Below, piece after piece: positions 1-8,254 of a stretch of DNA of 64,000 nucleotides. Below the pieces are notes generated by a model, which had not been told where the DNA came from, searched no databases, and was given only the letters and a program-made list of their open reading frames with translations. Each line of letters begins with the position of its first letter. Positions within the stretch are counted from its first letter, which is position 1. The DNA is taken from contig NZ_JAJGNO010000003.1 in NCBI RefSeq assembly GCF_020782235.1, forward strand, positions 62,001 through 126,000, written 5' to 3'. Origin of the DNA: Sphingobium naphthae (GTDB lineage Bacteria > Pseudomonadota > Alphaproteobacteria > Sphingomonadales > Sphingomonadaceae). The translations under genes and the position numbers were made by a program.

Positions 1-30
1 CGGGGGTCCGGATGGCGGCCTTTTTCTTTT
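1..30 (+). terminator. Possible tail of an upstream intrinsic terminator (partial)
   Basis: A GC-rich run ending GGCGGCC is followed by TTTTTCTTTT just before nirB. This looks like the 3' arm and T-tract of a terminator whose 5' arm would lie before the window. The partner arm cannot be seen, so the call is weak. Confidence 0.25.
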
Positions 31-45
31 CCGAAAGGACCGGGG

Positions 46-2553
46 ATGGAAGTGCAGGTCAGGGACGAAAGCCGGGCGGACGGCGGGGATGACATCCTCG
101 TGCCGTTCGAGGATGTCCGCGAACATCTGGTCGTGGTGGGCAACGGCATGGCCGGCTGCCGCGCGGTCGAGGAACTACTGGCGCGCGACGCGGGGCGCTA
201 CCGCGTCACCATCTTCGGCGCCGAACCCTATGTGAATTATAACCGCATCATGCTCTCGCCGGTGCTGGCCGGGGAAAAGGCGTTTGACGACATCGTCATC
301 AACGACGCCGCCTGGTATGCCGACAATGGCATAGAGTTGATCGCGGGTGATCCGGTGACGGCGATCGATCGCGCCGCCAAGACCGTCACCAGCAAGGGCG
401 GCCGCGCCATCGGCTATGACAAGCTGCTGATCGCCACGGGGTCCGATCCCTTCATCATCCCGGTGCCCGGCAAGGATCTGCCCGGCGTCATCAGCTTCCG
501 CGACATGAAGGACGTCGATACCATGCTCGCGGCGGCCGATGCCGGTGGCGACGCCGTGGTCATCGGGGGCGGCCTGCTTGGCCTCGAAGCCGCCCATGGC
601 CTGACCCTGCGCGGCATGAAGGTCACGGTCATCCACCTGATGGACACGCTGATGGAGCGGCAGCTCGACGAGGCGGCGGGCTGGCTGCTCAAGACCGCCC
701 TGGAAGCACGCGGCCAGACCATCCTGACCGGGGCCAACACCGCTGAAATCTACGGCGAGGGCAAGGTCGAGGGCGTGCGCCTGAAGGACGGCCGCGACAT
801 TCCCGCCAGCCTCGTCGTGATGGCGGTCGGCATTCGCCCGTCGACCGCGCTGGCGAAGGAAGCGGGCCTGGACGTCGCTCGCGGCATCAAGGTCGACGAC
901 CATATGGTCACCAGCGACCCGGATGTGCTGGCGGTCGGCGAATGCGTCGAACATGACGGCAATGTCTACGGCCTGGTCGCGCCCTTGTGGGACATGTGCC
1001 GCAGCCTCGCCGACGGCCTCACCGACCAGCATAGCGGCTACAGGGGCTCGGTCACATCGACCAAGCTCAAGGTCGCCGGCCTCGACGTCTTTTCCGCCGG
1101 CGATTTCTCGGGCGGCGACGGGTGCGAGGACATCGTCCTGCGCGATGCCTCGCGCGGCGTCTACAAGCGCGTGGTCGTGAAGGACGACCGCATCGTCGGC
1201 GCCGTGCTCTATGGCGACACGGCGGATGGCGGCTGGTATTTCGACCTGCTCCGGAAGGGCGAGGACATCGCCGACATGCGCGACCTGCTGATCTTTGGTC
1301 AGGCCTTCGCCGCTGGAGGCGGCGCGCTGGACCCTAAGGCGGCCGTTGCGGCGCTCTCGGACGATGCCGAGATTTGCGGCTGCAACGGCGTCAGCAAGGG
1401 CCAGGTCGTCGCCTGCATCGCAGCGGGCAATGGCAGCCTCGATGCGGTGCGCGGCTCCTGCAAGGCGTCGGCCAGCTGCGGCCAGTGCACCGGCCTCGTC
1501 GAAAATCTCCTGGCGCTCACGCTGGGCGATGACGTCGCTAGCGGTCCCAAGACCATGTGCAAATGCACCAGCTTCACCCATGACGATGTCCGCCGCGAGA
1601 TCGTGGCGCAGGACATGCGCTCGATTCCCGAGGTCATGCAGAAGCTGCACTGGATGACGCCCGACGGCTGCTCCTCCTGCCGCCCCGCGCTCAACTATTA
1701 TCTGCTCTGCGCGCTGCCCGGCGACTATCAGGACGACCAGCAGAGCCGCTTCGTCAACGAACGCATGCACGCCAACATCCAGAAGGACGGCACCTATTCG
1801 GTGGTGCCGCGCATGTGGGGCGGCCTCACCAACCCGCGCGAGCTGCGTGCGATCGCCGACGTGGTCGAGAAATATGACGCGCCGATGGTCAAGGTGACGG
1901 GCGGCCAGCGGCTCGACATTTTCGGCATCAAGAAGGAGGATCTGCCCGCCGTCTGGGCCGACCTCAATGCCGCGGGCATGGTGTCGGGCCACGCCTATGG
2001 CAAGTCGCTGCGCACGGTGAAGACCTGCGTCGGGTCTGAATGGTGCCGCTTCGGCACGCAGGATTCGACGGGCCTCGGCGTCAAGATCGAGCGGATGACC
2101 TGGGGGTCGTGGATGCCCCACAAGTTCAAGATCGCGGCGTCGGGCTGCCCCCGCAATTGCGCGGAAGCGACGATCAAGGACTTCGGCGTGGTCTGCGTCG
2201 ATTCGGGCTATGAACTGCATGTCGGCGGCAATGGCGGCATCCATGTCCGCGCCACCGACCTCCTCTGCAAGGTCGCGACCGAGCAGGAGGCGCTCGACTA
2301 CTGCGCCGCCTTCATCCAGCTCTACCGCGAGGAAGCGCGCTATCTGGAGCGCACCGCCCCCTGGATCGAGCGCGTCGGGGTCGAGTATATCAAGCAGCGC
2401 ATCGTCGAGGATGACGCCGGCCGCGAAGCGCTGCGCGCCCGCTTCCTCCATTCGCAAAGCTTCAGCCAGGACGATCCCTGGGCTGAGCGCGCCGCCGGGC
2501 AGCATGCCGAACTGCACCAGCATCTTCAGCCCATAGCTATCGCCGCGGAGTAA
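46..2553 (+). CDS. nirB: Assimilatory nitrite reductase [NAD(P)H], large subunit
   Basis: Cytoplasmic siroheme/flavin enzyme reducing nitrite to ammonium with NAD(P)H. The 835-residue length fits the family. Visible in order: an FAD-binding motif GNGMAGCRAVEEL near residue 32, an NAD-binding motif GGGLLGLEAA near residue 175, BFD-like [2Fe-2S] cysteines (ICGCNGV…SCGQCTG, about 445–490, and a second set MCKC…CSSC, about 505–560), then the nitrite/sulfite reductase half domains with the siroheme/[4Fe-4S] cysteines in TCVGSEWC and SGCPRNC (about 660–705). AAGGA lies 8 nt before the ATG. nirD follows after 5 bp and nasA and cobA come next, so this is an assimilatory nitrate operon. Confidence 0.96.
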   Translation: MEVQVRDESRADGGDDILVPFEDVREHLVVVGNGMAGCRAVEELLARDAGRYRVTIFGAEPYVNYNRIMLSPVLAGEKAFDDIVINDAAWYADNGIELIAGDPVTAIDRAAKTVTSKGGRAIGYDKLLIATGSDPFIIPVPGKDLPGVISFRDMKDVDTMLAAADAGGDAVVIGGGLLGLEAAHGLTLRGMKVTVIHLMDTLMERQLDEAAGWLLKTALEARGQTILTGANTAEIYGEGKVEGVRLKDGRDIPASLVVMAVGIRPSTALAKEAGLDVARGIKVDDHMVTSDPDVLAVGECVEHDGNVYGLVAPLWDMCRSLADGLTDQHSGYRGSVTSTKLKVAGLDVFSAGDFSGGDGCEDIVLRDASRGVYKRVVVKDDRIVGAVLYGDTADGGWYFDLLRKGEDIADMRDLLIFGQAFAAGGGALDPKAAVAALSDDAEICGCNGVSKGQVVACIAAGNGSLDAVRGSCKASASCGQCTGLVENLLALTLGDDVASGPKTMCKCTSFTHDDVRREIVAQDMRSIPEVMQKLHWMTPDGCSSCRPALNYYLLCALPGDYQDDQQSRFVNERMHANIQKDGTYSVVPRMWGGLTNPRELRAIADVVEKYDAPMVKVTGGQRLDIFGIKKEDLPAVWADLNAAGMVSGHAYGKSLRTVKTCVGSEWCRFGTQDSTGLGVKIERMTWGSWMPHKFKIAASGCPRNCAEATIKDFGVVCVDSGYELHVGGNGGIHVRATDLLCKVATEQEALDYCAAFIQLYREEARYLERTAPWIERVGVEYIKQRIVEDDAGREALRARFLHSQSFSQDDPWAERAAGQHAELHQHLQPIAIAAE

Positions 2554-2558
2554 TCTTC

Positions 2559-2894
2559 ATGACCGACTGGATCGACATCGGAACGCTGGCCGACATTCCC
2601 CAGCGCGGCGCGCGCACCCTTCAGCTTCCGGGCGAAAAGGAAATCGCCGTCTTCCGGACCAGCGACGACCATGTCTTCGCGCTGGTCAACGAATGCCCGC
2701 ACAAGAAGGGGCCGTTGAGCCAGGGCATCGTCCATGGCCATGCCGTCGCCTGTCCGCTGCACAATTGGACGATCGCGCTCAGGACCGGCGAAGCGCAGGG
2801 CAATGACGAAGGCTGCACCCCGACCATTGCGGTGAAACGGGACGGCGACCGCATCCTCATCGCCCGCCCTGACGCGCTGAAGGCGGCGGCGTGA
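2559..2894 (+). CDS. nirD: Nitrite reductase small subunit (Rieske-type)
   Basis: Small partner of NirB, 111 residues, the usual size. It has the Rieske fold with both ligand pairs present: CPHKKGP (about residues 46–52) and ACPLHNW (about 63–69). Some NirD proteins have lost these ligands; here Cys-x-His and Cys-x2-His are retained, so a [2Fe-2S] cluster is likely. It starts 5 bp after nirB and is surely co-transcribed. A 100-bp gap separates it from nasA. Confidence 0.95.
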   Translation: MTDWIDIGTLADIPQRGARTLQLPGEKEIAVFRTSDDHVFALVNECPHKKGPLSQGIVHGHAVACPLHNWTIALRTGEAQGNDEGCTPTIAVKRDGDRILIARPDALKAAA

Positions 2895-2994
2895 AAGGAG
2901 ATCTCTCTTCTTTCCTGCCTTGCAACGGAGGGGCGGGGTGCGAGCGCGCCACGCGAGCGGCGCACCCCATCCGTTACCTTGAAAGGCAGGGGCA

Positions 2995-5592
2995 GTGACA
3001 TCCATCCGCACCACCTGCGCTTATTGCGGCGTCGGCTGCGGCATCACCGCGACGCCGACCGGCCCGCGCACCGCGACGATCCGGGGCGACGATGCGCACC
3101 CCGCCAACCATGGCCGCCTCTGCTCGAAGGGCACGCATCTGGGCGAAACGATCGGGCTGACGGGCCGTCTGCTCCATCCCATGATCGGCAACAGGCGCGC
3201 CAGCTGGGACAAGGCGCTCGACCTCGTCGCCCGCCGCTTTCGCGAAACGATCGACCGCTACGGACCCGACAGCGTCGCCTTCTACGTCTCGGGTCAGCTG
3301 CTGACCGAGGATTATTATGTCGCCAACAAGCTGATGAAGGGCTTCATCGGCTCGGCGAATATCGACACGAACAGCCGCCTCTGCATGTCGAGCGCGGTCG
3401 CCGGCCACAACCGCGCCTTTGGCGAGGACATCGTGCCCGCCACCTATGAGGATCTGGAGCAGGCCGACCTCATCGTCCTTGTCGGCTCCAACACCGCCTG
3501 GTGCCATCCCATCGTCTATCAGCGCATCCAGGCGGCCCGCGCCGCGCGCGGCACCAAGCTGGTCGTGATCGACCCGCGCCGCACCGAGACCTGCGAGGGG
3601 GCGGACCTGCATCTGCCGGTGAAGCCCGGCACCGACGTCGCGCTGATGAACGGGCTTCTCGCCTGGTGCGACCGACAGGGCCTCACCGCGTCCGACCATC
3701 TCGATGTGCCCGAAGGCTTCTGGGCGCATATCCGCACCGGCCATGACCTTTGGTCGACGGCCAGGACCTGCGACGTCGCGCCTGCGCTGCTGGAGCAGTT
3801 CTTCACCCTGTTCGCGCAGACGCCGCGCACCGTCACTCTCTTCAGCCAAGGCATCAATCAGTCGATCCGCGGCACCGATCAGGTGAATGCGATCCTCAAC
3901 CTCCATCTGGCGACCGGACGCATCGGCAAGCCGGGCGCCGCGCCTTTCTCGATCACCGGTCAGCCCAACGCCATGGGCGGGCGCGAAGTCGGCGGCCTCG
4001 CTTCGACGCTCGCCGCGCACATGGATTTCGCGCCGGACAATGTCGCGCGCGTCGGCCGCTTCTGGGCCGCGCCACGCATGGCCACCAGGCCCGGCCTCAA
4101 GGCAGTGGACCTGTTCCGCAGCATCGACGAAGGCCGGGTCAAGGCGCTCTGGATCATGGCGACCAACCCCGCCGTGTCGCTGCCCGATGCTGGCCGCGTG
4201 CGCGATGCGCTGGCCTCTATCCCCTTCCTCGTCGTGTCGGACATCATCGCCGACACCGACAGCGCGACTCATGCCCATGTCCGCCTCCCCGCCGCCGGCT
4301 GGGGGGAAAAGGACGGGACCGTCACCAATTCGGACCGGACCATCAGCCGCCAGCGTCCCTTCATGGCGCTGCCCGGGGAGGCAAGGCCCGACTGGTGGAT
4401 CGTCAAGGAAGTGGCGCGCCGCATGGGCTGGCGCAACGCCTTCGCCTATGACCGGCCGGCCGACATCTGGCGCGAACATGCGCGCCTCACCGCCTATCAG
4501 AATGACGGCCGGCGGCTGCTCGACCTGCGCGCGCACGCGACGATCGGCAATGACGCCTATGATGCCATGGCGCCGTTCCGCTGGGGCGGGGAGATGCTTT
4601 TCGCTGACGGCCGCTACCCCACGCCCGATGGCAAGGCGCGGCTTGTCGTCACGCGCCAGATGGACATGCAGCCGCCGCTGCGCGACTGGCCGATGACGCT
4701 CAACACCGGCCGCTATCGCGACCAATGGCACACGATGACCCGCACTGGCCTCGCGCCCAAGCTCGCCCGCCATCGCGAGGAGCCGATGGTCGACATTCAC
4801 CCGCAGGACGCCGCCACGCTCGGCATCGTCGACAAGGGGCTGGCGCGCGTCCGCACGGCGCAGGGCGACAGTCTCTTTCGCGTCTGTGTCAGCGACAGCC
4901 AGCGTCCCGGCGAAATCTTCACGCCGATCCATTGGACCGACCAGATATCGAGCGGCGGCCGCACCGGCTTGCTGCCCCGACCGCTGGTCGATCCCCATTC
5001 GGGCCAGCCGGGCTTCAAATCGACGCCCGCCAGCATCGAACCGGTGGCGACGCAATGGCAGGGCTTTCTGATCCTGCGCGGCGATGATCGGGTGAAGCTG
5101 CCCTGCCTCTGGGCCACCCGCATCACCGTTCCGGGCGGCGCGCTCTATGAAGTCGCCGGCAATGGCGATCCCGCCCGGCTCGAAGCCTGCCTGCCAAAAG
5201 GCGACCGCGTCGAGGCGATCGACCAGACCCGCGGCACTCGCCGCATCGCGATCCTGCGCGAAGGCCGGCTCGCCGCCGTGCTGTTCGTGACGCGCACCGG
5301 CCTGCTGCCCGCGCGCGACTGGCTGATCGACCAGCTGGAGGCGGATCAGGTCGGCGCTTCCGTCCTCGCCGCGCGCGGGCCCGGCAACCAGCCTGCCAAG
5401 GGCGCGACCATCTGCGTCTGTTTCGACATCGGCCTCAACCAGATCGTCGCTGCCATCCGCGACCAGCAGTTGGTCGACGTGCCCGCTGTCGGCAAGGCGC
5501 TGGGCGCCGGCACCAATTGCGGCTCCTGCCGCCCGGCCATCGCCAATATCCTGGCCCAAACCCATCGGGAGACCCTTCATGCAGCCGAATGA
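2995..5592 (+). CDS. nasA: Assimilatory nitrate reductase catalytic subunit with C-terminal BFD domain
   Basis: Cytoplasmic molybdopterin (bis-MGD) enzyme reducing nitrate to nitrite, feeding NirBD. GTG start; 865 residues. The N-terminal [4Fe-4S] motif CAYCGVGC begins near residue 6 with the fourth Cys in RLCSKG (about 42). TNSRLCMSSAV (about 128) carries the probable Mo-ligating Cys. The molybdopterin dinucleotide-binding domain covers about 560–690. A BFD-like [2Fe-2S] domain ends the protein (ICVCFDIG…TNCGSCRPA, about 808–850), probably receiving electrons from an NAD(P)H-linked partner, as in other NasA proteins. Its last 14 bp overlap cobA. No nitrate transporter or nasTS-type regulator is in view. 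Confidence 0.94.
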   Translation: MTSIRTTCAYCGVGCGITATPTGPRTATIRGDDAHPANHGRLCSKGTHLGETIGLTGRLLHPMIGNRRASWDKALDLVARRFRETIDRYGPDSVAFYVSGQLLTEDYYVANKLMKGFIGSANIDTNSRLCMSSAVAGHNRAFGEDIVPATYEDLEQADLIVLVGSNTAWCHPIVYQRIQAARAARGTKLVVIDPRRTETCEGADLHLPVKPGTDVALMNGLLAWCDRQGLTASDHLDVPEGFWAHIRTGHDLWSTARTCDVAPALLEQFFTLFAQTPRTVTLFSQGINQSIRGTDQVNAILNLHLATGRIGKPGAAPFSITGQPNAMGGREVGGLASTLAAHMDFAPDNVARVGRFWAAPRMATRPGLKAVDLFRSIDEGRVKALWIMATNPAVSLPDAGRVRDALASIPFLVVSDIIADTDSATHAHVRLPAAGWGEKDGTVTNSDRTISRQRPFMALPGEARPDWWIVKEVARRMGWRNAFAYDRPADIWREHARLTAYQNDGRRLLDLRAHATIGNDAYDAMAPFRWGGEMLFADGRYPTPDGKARLVVTRQMDMQPPLRDWPMTLNTGRYRDQWHTMTRTGLAPKLARHREEPMVDIHPQDAATLGIVDKGLARVRTAQGDSLFRVCVSDSQRPGEIFTPIHWTDQISSGGRTGLLPRPLVDPHSGQPGFKSTPASIEPVATQWQGFLILRGDDRVKLPCLWATRITVPGGALYEVAGNGDPARLEACLPKGDRVEAIDQTRGTRRIAILREGRLAAVLFVTRTGLLPARDWLIDQLEADQVGASVLAARGPGNQPAKGATICVCFDIGLNQIVAAIRDQQLVDVPAVGKALGAGTNCGSCRPAIANILAQTHRETLHAAE

Positions 5593-6364
5593 TCTTATCG
5601 CGCCCGGCGACGTCTGGCTGGTGGGGGCGGGGCCGGGCGATCCCGATCTTCTGACGCGCAAGGCGGAAAAGCTGATCGCGGCCGCGGACATCGTCTTTTA
5701 TGACGCGCTGGTCGGGCCAAGCGTGCTCGCCCTCATCCCGCCAGGCGTCGACCAGGTCAGCGTCGGCAAGCGATCGGGCCGGCACAGCAAGGCGCAGCAG
5801 AGCATCAACGACCTGCTGCTCGCCGCCGCGCGGGCGGGCAAGCGCGTGGTGCGGCTGAAGGGCGGCGACCCCTCCATCTTCGGCCGCTCCGCCGAGGAGA
5901 TGGCCCATCTCGCATCCGACGGCGTGCGCTTCCGCATCTGTCCCGGCATCACCACCGCCAGCGCGGCGGCCGCGAGCGGCAGCGCCTCGCTCACCCTGCG
6001 CGGCGTGGCGCGCGGACTGACGCTCGTGACCGCGCATTTAAAGGCTGGCGAACCCTTGCGGCTCGACTGGGATGCGCTGGCCCGGCCCGGCGGCACGCTC
6101 GGCATCTATATGGGCCGCGCCGCTGCGGGCGAGATCAGCCGCCAGCTCATCGCCGCCGGCCGCGATCCCGAAACCCCGGTGATGGTCGCGGTCAATGTCT
6201 CGCTGCCCGATGAGCGGCTGATCCGCGGCAAGCTCTCCGCCCTTGCATTTCTCGTGCGCACGGTCAGCGATGAGGATCCGACTCTGTTGCTGATCGGCGA
6301 GGCGGTGGCCGGCACGCCTTGCCCCGCGGAGCTGGCCGCCAGCGTAGCGCTTCCTGTCCGCTAG
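5579..6364 (+). CDS. cobA: Uroporphyrinogen-III C-methyltransferase (SUMT)
   Basis: SAM-dependent methylation of uroporphyrinogen III to precorrin-2, the branch point to siroheme and cobalamin. 261 residues. SUMT signatures are VGAGPGDPDLLT near residue 15 and RLKGGDPSIFGR near 95. It is a stand-alone methyltransferase without the CysG dehydrogenase/chelatase domain, so that step must be encoded elsewhere. It overlaps nasA by 14 bp, pointing to translational coupling; the obvious job here is siroheme for NirB. It converges with mobA. Confidence 0.93.
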   Translation: MQPNDLIAPGDVWLVGAGPGDPDLLTRKAEKLIAAADIVFYDALVGPSVLALIPPGVDQVSVGKRSGRHSKAQQSINDLLLAAARAGKRVVRLKGGDPSIFGRSAEEMAHLASDGVRFRICPGITTASAAAASGSASLTLRGVARGLTLVTAHLKAGEPLRLDWDALARPGGTLGIYMGRAAAGEISRQLIAAGRDPETPVMVAVNVSLPDERLIRGKLSALAFLVRTVSDEDPTLLLIGEAVAGTPCPAELAASVALPVR

Positions 6365-6371
6365 GAACAGG

Positions 6372-6893
6372 CTAGAGCGCCGCCAGATCCTCGGGCCGGT
6401 TGATGTTGGGCAGCACCAGCCCCGGTATTTGCACCACTCGCGCATCGACCCGCGCCAGCCAGCCGCGGATCGACCGGTCATTCTCCTCGGCCAGATGCGC
6501 GTCCAGTTCGGGCGCCAGCACGGCCGGCCACCAACCGAGCAGTTGCTGCCCCTCCAGCACCGCCGCGCCCGCGCCGATCAGCGCGGCAGGCAGTTCGGCC
6601 GGATAGACCGGCATGTCGCATCCGGTGGTCAGCACGCCGGCAAAGCCCTGGGCCGCGGCATGATGCAGCGCCGCGTTGAGCCCACCGAGTGGCCCCAGGT
6701 CGGCGCGCGGGCGATCCGCCAGTCCGCCGTCGCGCCCGCATATCACCATCGCCGCGACATGGGGCGCCAGCGCCGCCATCGCATGGTCCAGCAGCGTCCG
6801 CCCGTTCAGCAGCGCCATCGCCTTGTCGCTGCCGAAGCGGCGGGATCGTCCGCCCGCCAGCACGGCGCCCAATATCGGTCCTGTGGCCATCAT
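6372..6893 (-). CDS. mobA: Molybdenum cofactor guanylyltransferase
   Basis: Transfers GMP to molybdopterin to make the MGD cofactor used by NasA. 173 residues from ATG 6893, which has GGAGG 5 nt upstream on its strand; a longer TTG start at 6908 lacks this support. The nucleotidyltransferase motif LAGGRSRRFGSDKA is near the N terminus, followed by TTGCDMPVYP, the typical metal/nucleotide region. It faces cobA (7-bp gap) and is divergent from fdhD. The location supports a link to nitrate reductase maturation. Confidence 0.9.
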   Translation of the reverse strand: MMATGPILGAVLAGGRSRRFGSDKAMALLNGRTLLDHAMAALAPHVAAMVICGRDGGLADRPRADLGPLGGLNAALHHAAAQGFAGVLTTGCDMPVYPAELPAALIGAGAAVLEGQQLLGWWPAVLAPELDAHLAEENDRSIRGWLARVDARVVQIPGLVLPNINRPEDLAAL

Positions 6894-7007
6894 CGCCTCC
6901 TCCGGCAACCGCTATAGGGTCGCGAAGCCGCCGCGCACAATTGCAAGCGCGCACTCTGCCCCCTAGATCAGCGGCATGAACGCCGTCTCCCTTGGCCAGA
7001 CCGCCGC

Positions 7008-7796
7008 GTGACCGTCTCCGTCGCGCCGCTCGGCTTCGCGCGCCTCACCCCGGACGGGGCGACCGACCCGGTGGACCGCCCGCTGGCCGAGGAAATGCCG
7101 GTCGCGATCGAATATAATGGCGCAGGCTATGCCGTGCTGATGGCGACGCCCGCCGACATCGCCGATCTCGTCCAGGGCTTCAGCCTTGCCGAACGACTGG
7201 TCGCGCGCGACGATGCCCTGCTCGACACCGACGTCCATGCGACCGATGCGGGATGGATCGCGCGCGCGACCCTGCCGCCACACCGGGTCGACAGGCTGCT
7301 GGACCGGGTGCGCCACCGCACGTCCGATTCCGCCTGCGGCCTGTGCGGCGTCGAAACGCTGGAGCAGGCGCTGCGCCCGCTGCCGCGCATCACGGCCCCC
7401 TCGCGGACGGATCGCGCCGCCATTTTCCGCGCGCTCGCCGCCCTGCGCGTTCATCAGCCGCTCAACGCCGCCACCGGCGCTGCCCATGCCGCGGCGCTTG
7501 TCGCTGCCGATGGCGGCATTCGCCTGGTGCGCGAGGATGTCGGGCGGCACAACGCCTTCGACAAGCTGATCGGCGCGATGGCGCGCGGGGGCCTTGCCTG
7601 GGACGGCGGCTTCGCGCTGCTGTCCTCGCGCTGCTCCTATGAGCTGGTGGAAAAGGCCGCGCTTGCCGATTGCCCGCTGCTCGTGACCATTTCCGCGCCC
7701 ACGCGCCTCGCCGTCGATCGCGCCGCTCAGGCCGGGCTGCCGCTCATCGTCCTTGCGCGCTCGGACGCGCTGCTGGCGCGGGCCCCGCTCGTTTAG
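7008..7796 (+). CDS. fdhD: FdhD-type sulfurtransferase for Mo-cofactor
   Basis: FdhD moves sulfur from a cysteine desulfurase to the Mo-bis-MGD cofactor of formate dehydrogenases. 262 residues, GTG start. The paired cysteines are in SACGLCGVE (about residues 108–113), the sulfur-carrying loop; DVGRHNAFDKLIG (about 180) is a strong family signature. No formate dehydrogenase gene is in the window. An 11-codon ORF (ATG 6976 to TGA 7011) ends in a GTGA overlap with this start and could be a coupled leader peptide. The 3' end overlaps the convergent GtrA gene by 4 bp. Confidence 0.93.
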   Translation: MTVSVAPLGFARLTPDGATDPVDRPLAEEMPVAIEYNGAGYAVLMATPADIADLVQGFSLAERLVARDDALLDTDVHATDAGWIARATLPPHRVDRLLDRVRHRTSDSACGLCGVETLEQALRPLPRITAPSRTDRAAIFRALAALRVHQPLNAATGAAHAAALVAADGGIRLVREDVGRHNAFDKLIGAMARGGLAWDGGFALLSSRCSYELVEKAALADCPLLVTISAPTRLAVDRAAQAGLPLIVLARSDALLARAPLV

Positions 7797-8209
7797 CGGA
7801 ACACCCACTGCCGGTTGAGGACGAACATGACGGCCGGCGTCACGAACAGCATCGCGGGGATCGGCGACCATTCCGGCAAGCCCATGGCGGTGACGCACAG
7901 CCATACCCACAGGGCGTTCAGCCCATAGCTGATCAGCGACGCGGCCACGAACCGCACCCCGCGCGCGGCATGGCCGTCGCTGCGCGCCTGGTCGCGGAAG
8001 GTGAAGAGGCTGTGCGCCACATAGCCCACGCACACCGCGCCGCCATAGCCGATCAGATTGGCAAGCTGGACATGCAGCCCAGCCAGCGCCGCCAGGCTCC
8101 AGTAGATCGCCGCTTGGCACGCCGTGACGAACAGGCCGGTCAGCCCATAGCGGCAGATCTGCCAGAACAGCGCGCGCTGCTGCGGGCTCAACCGTTCGGC
8201 GAAATTCAT
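7793..8209 (-). CDS. GtrA family membrane protein
   Basis: Small integral membrane protein of 138 residues with four hydrophobic segments (about 17–37, 43–63, 80–100, 108–128), the size and layout of GtrA/DPMS-like proteins, which are linked to moving polyprenyl-linked sugars across the inner membrane. The start at 8209 gives MNFAERLSPQQ; the open frame continues upstream but that part overlaps the divergent neighbour and is not GtrA-like. The neighbouring large membrane protein may be a lipid-linked glycosyltransferase, so the two could work together (inference). Confidence 0.85.
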   Translation of the reverse strand: MNFAERLSPQQRALFWQICRYGLTGLFVTACQAAIYWSLAALAGLHVQLANLIGYGGAVCVGYVAHSLFTFRDQARSDGHAARGVRFVAASLISYGLNALWVWLCVTAMGLPEWSPIPAMLFVTPAVMFVLNRQWVFR

Positions 8210-8254
8210 GAGGCCCCCGTTGCGCTTTGATGCGGAGCGTCTAATCGACCGGAC

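Noticed and set aside
175-2523. Very long open frames opposite nirB, nasA (2974–5691), metH (16910–19474), the ABC-F gene (35998–38301) and the EAL gene (61796–63901)
   Set aside because: They are antisense shadows caused by high G+C third positions; their proteins are His/Arg/Asp-rich with no family features, while the sense genes are well recognised.
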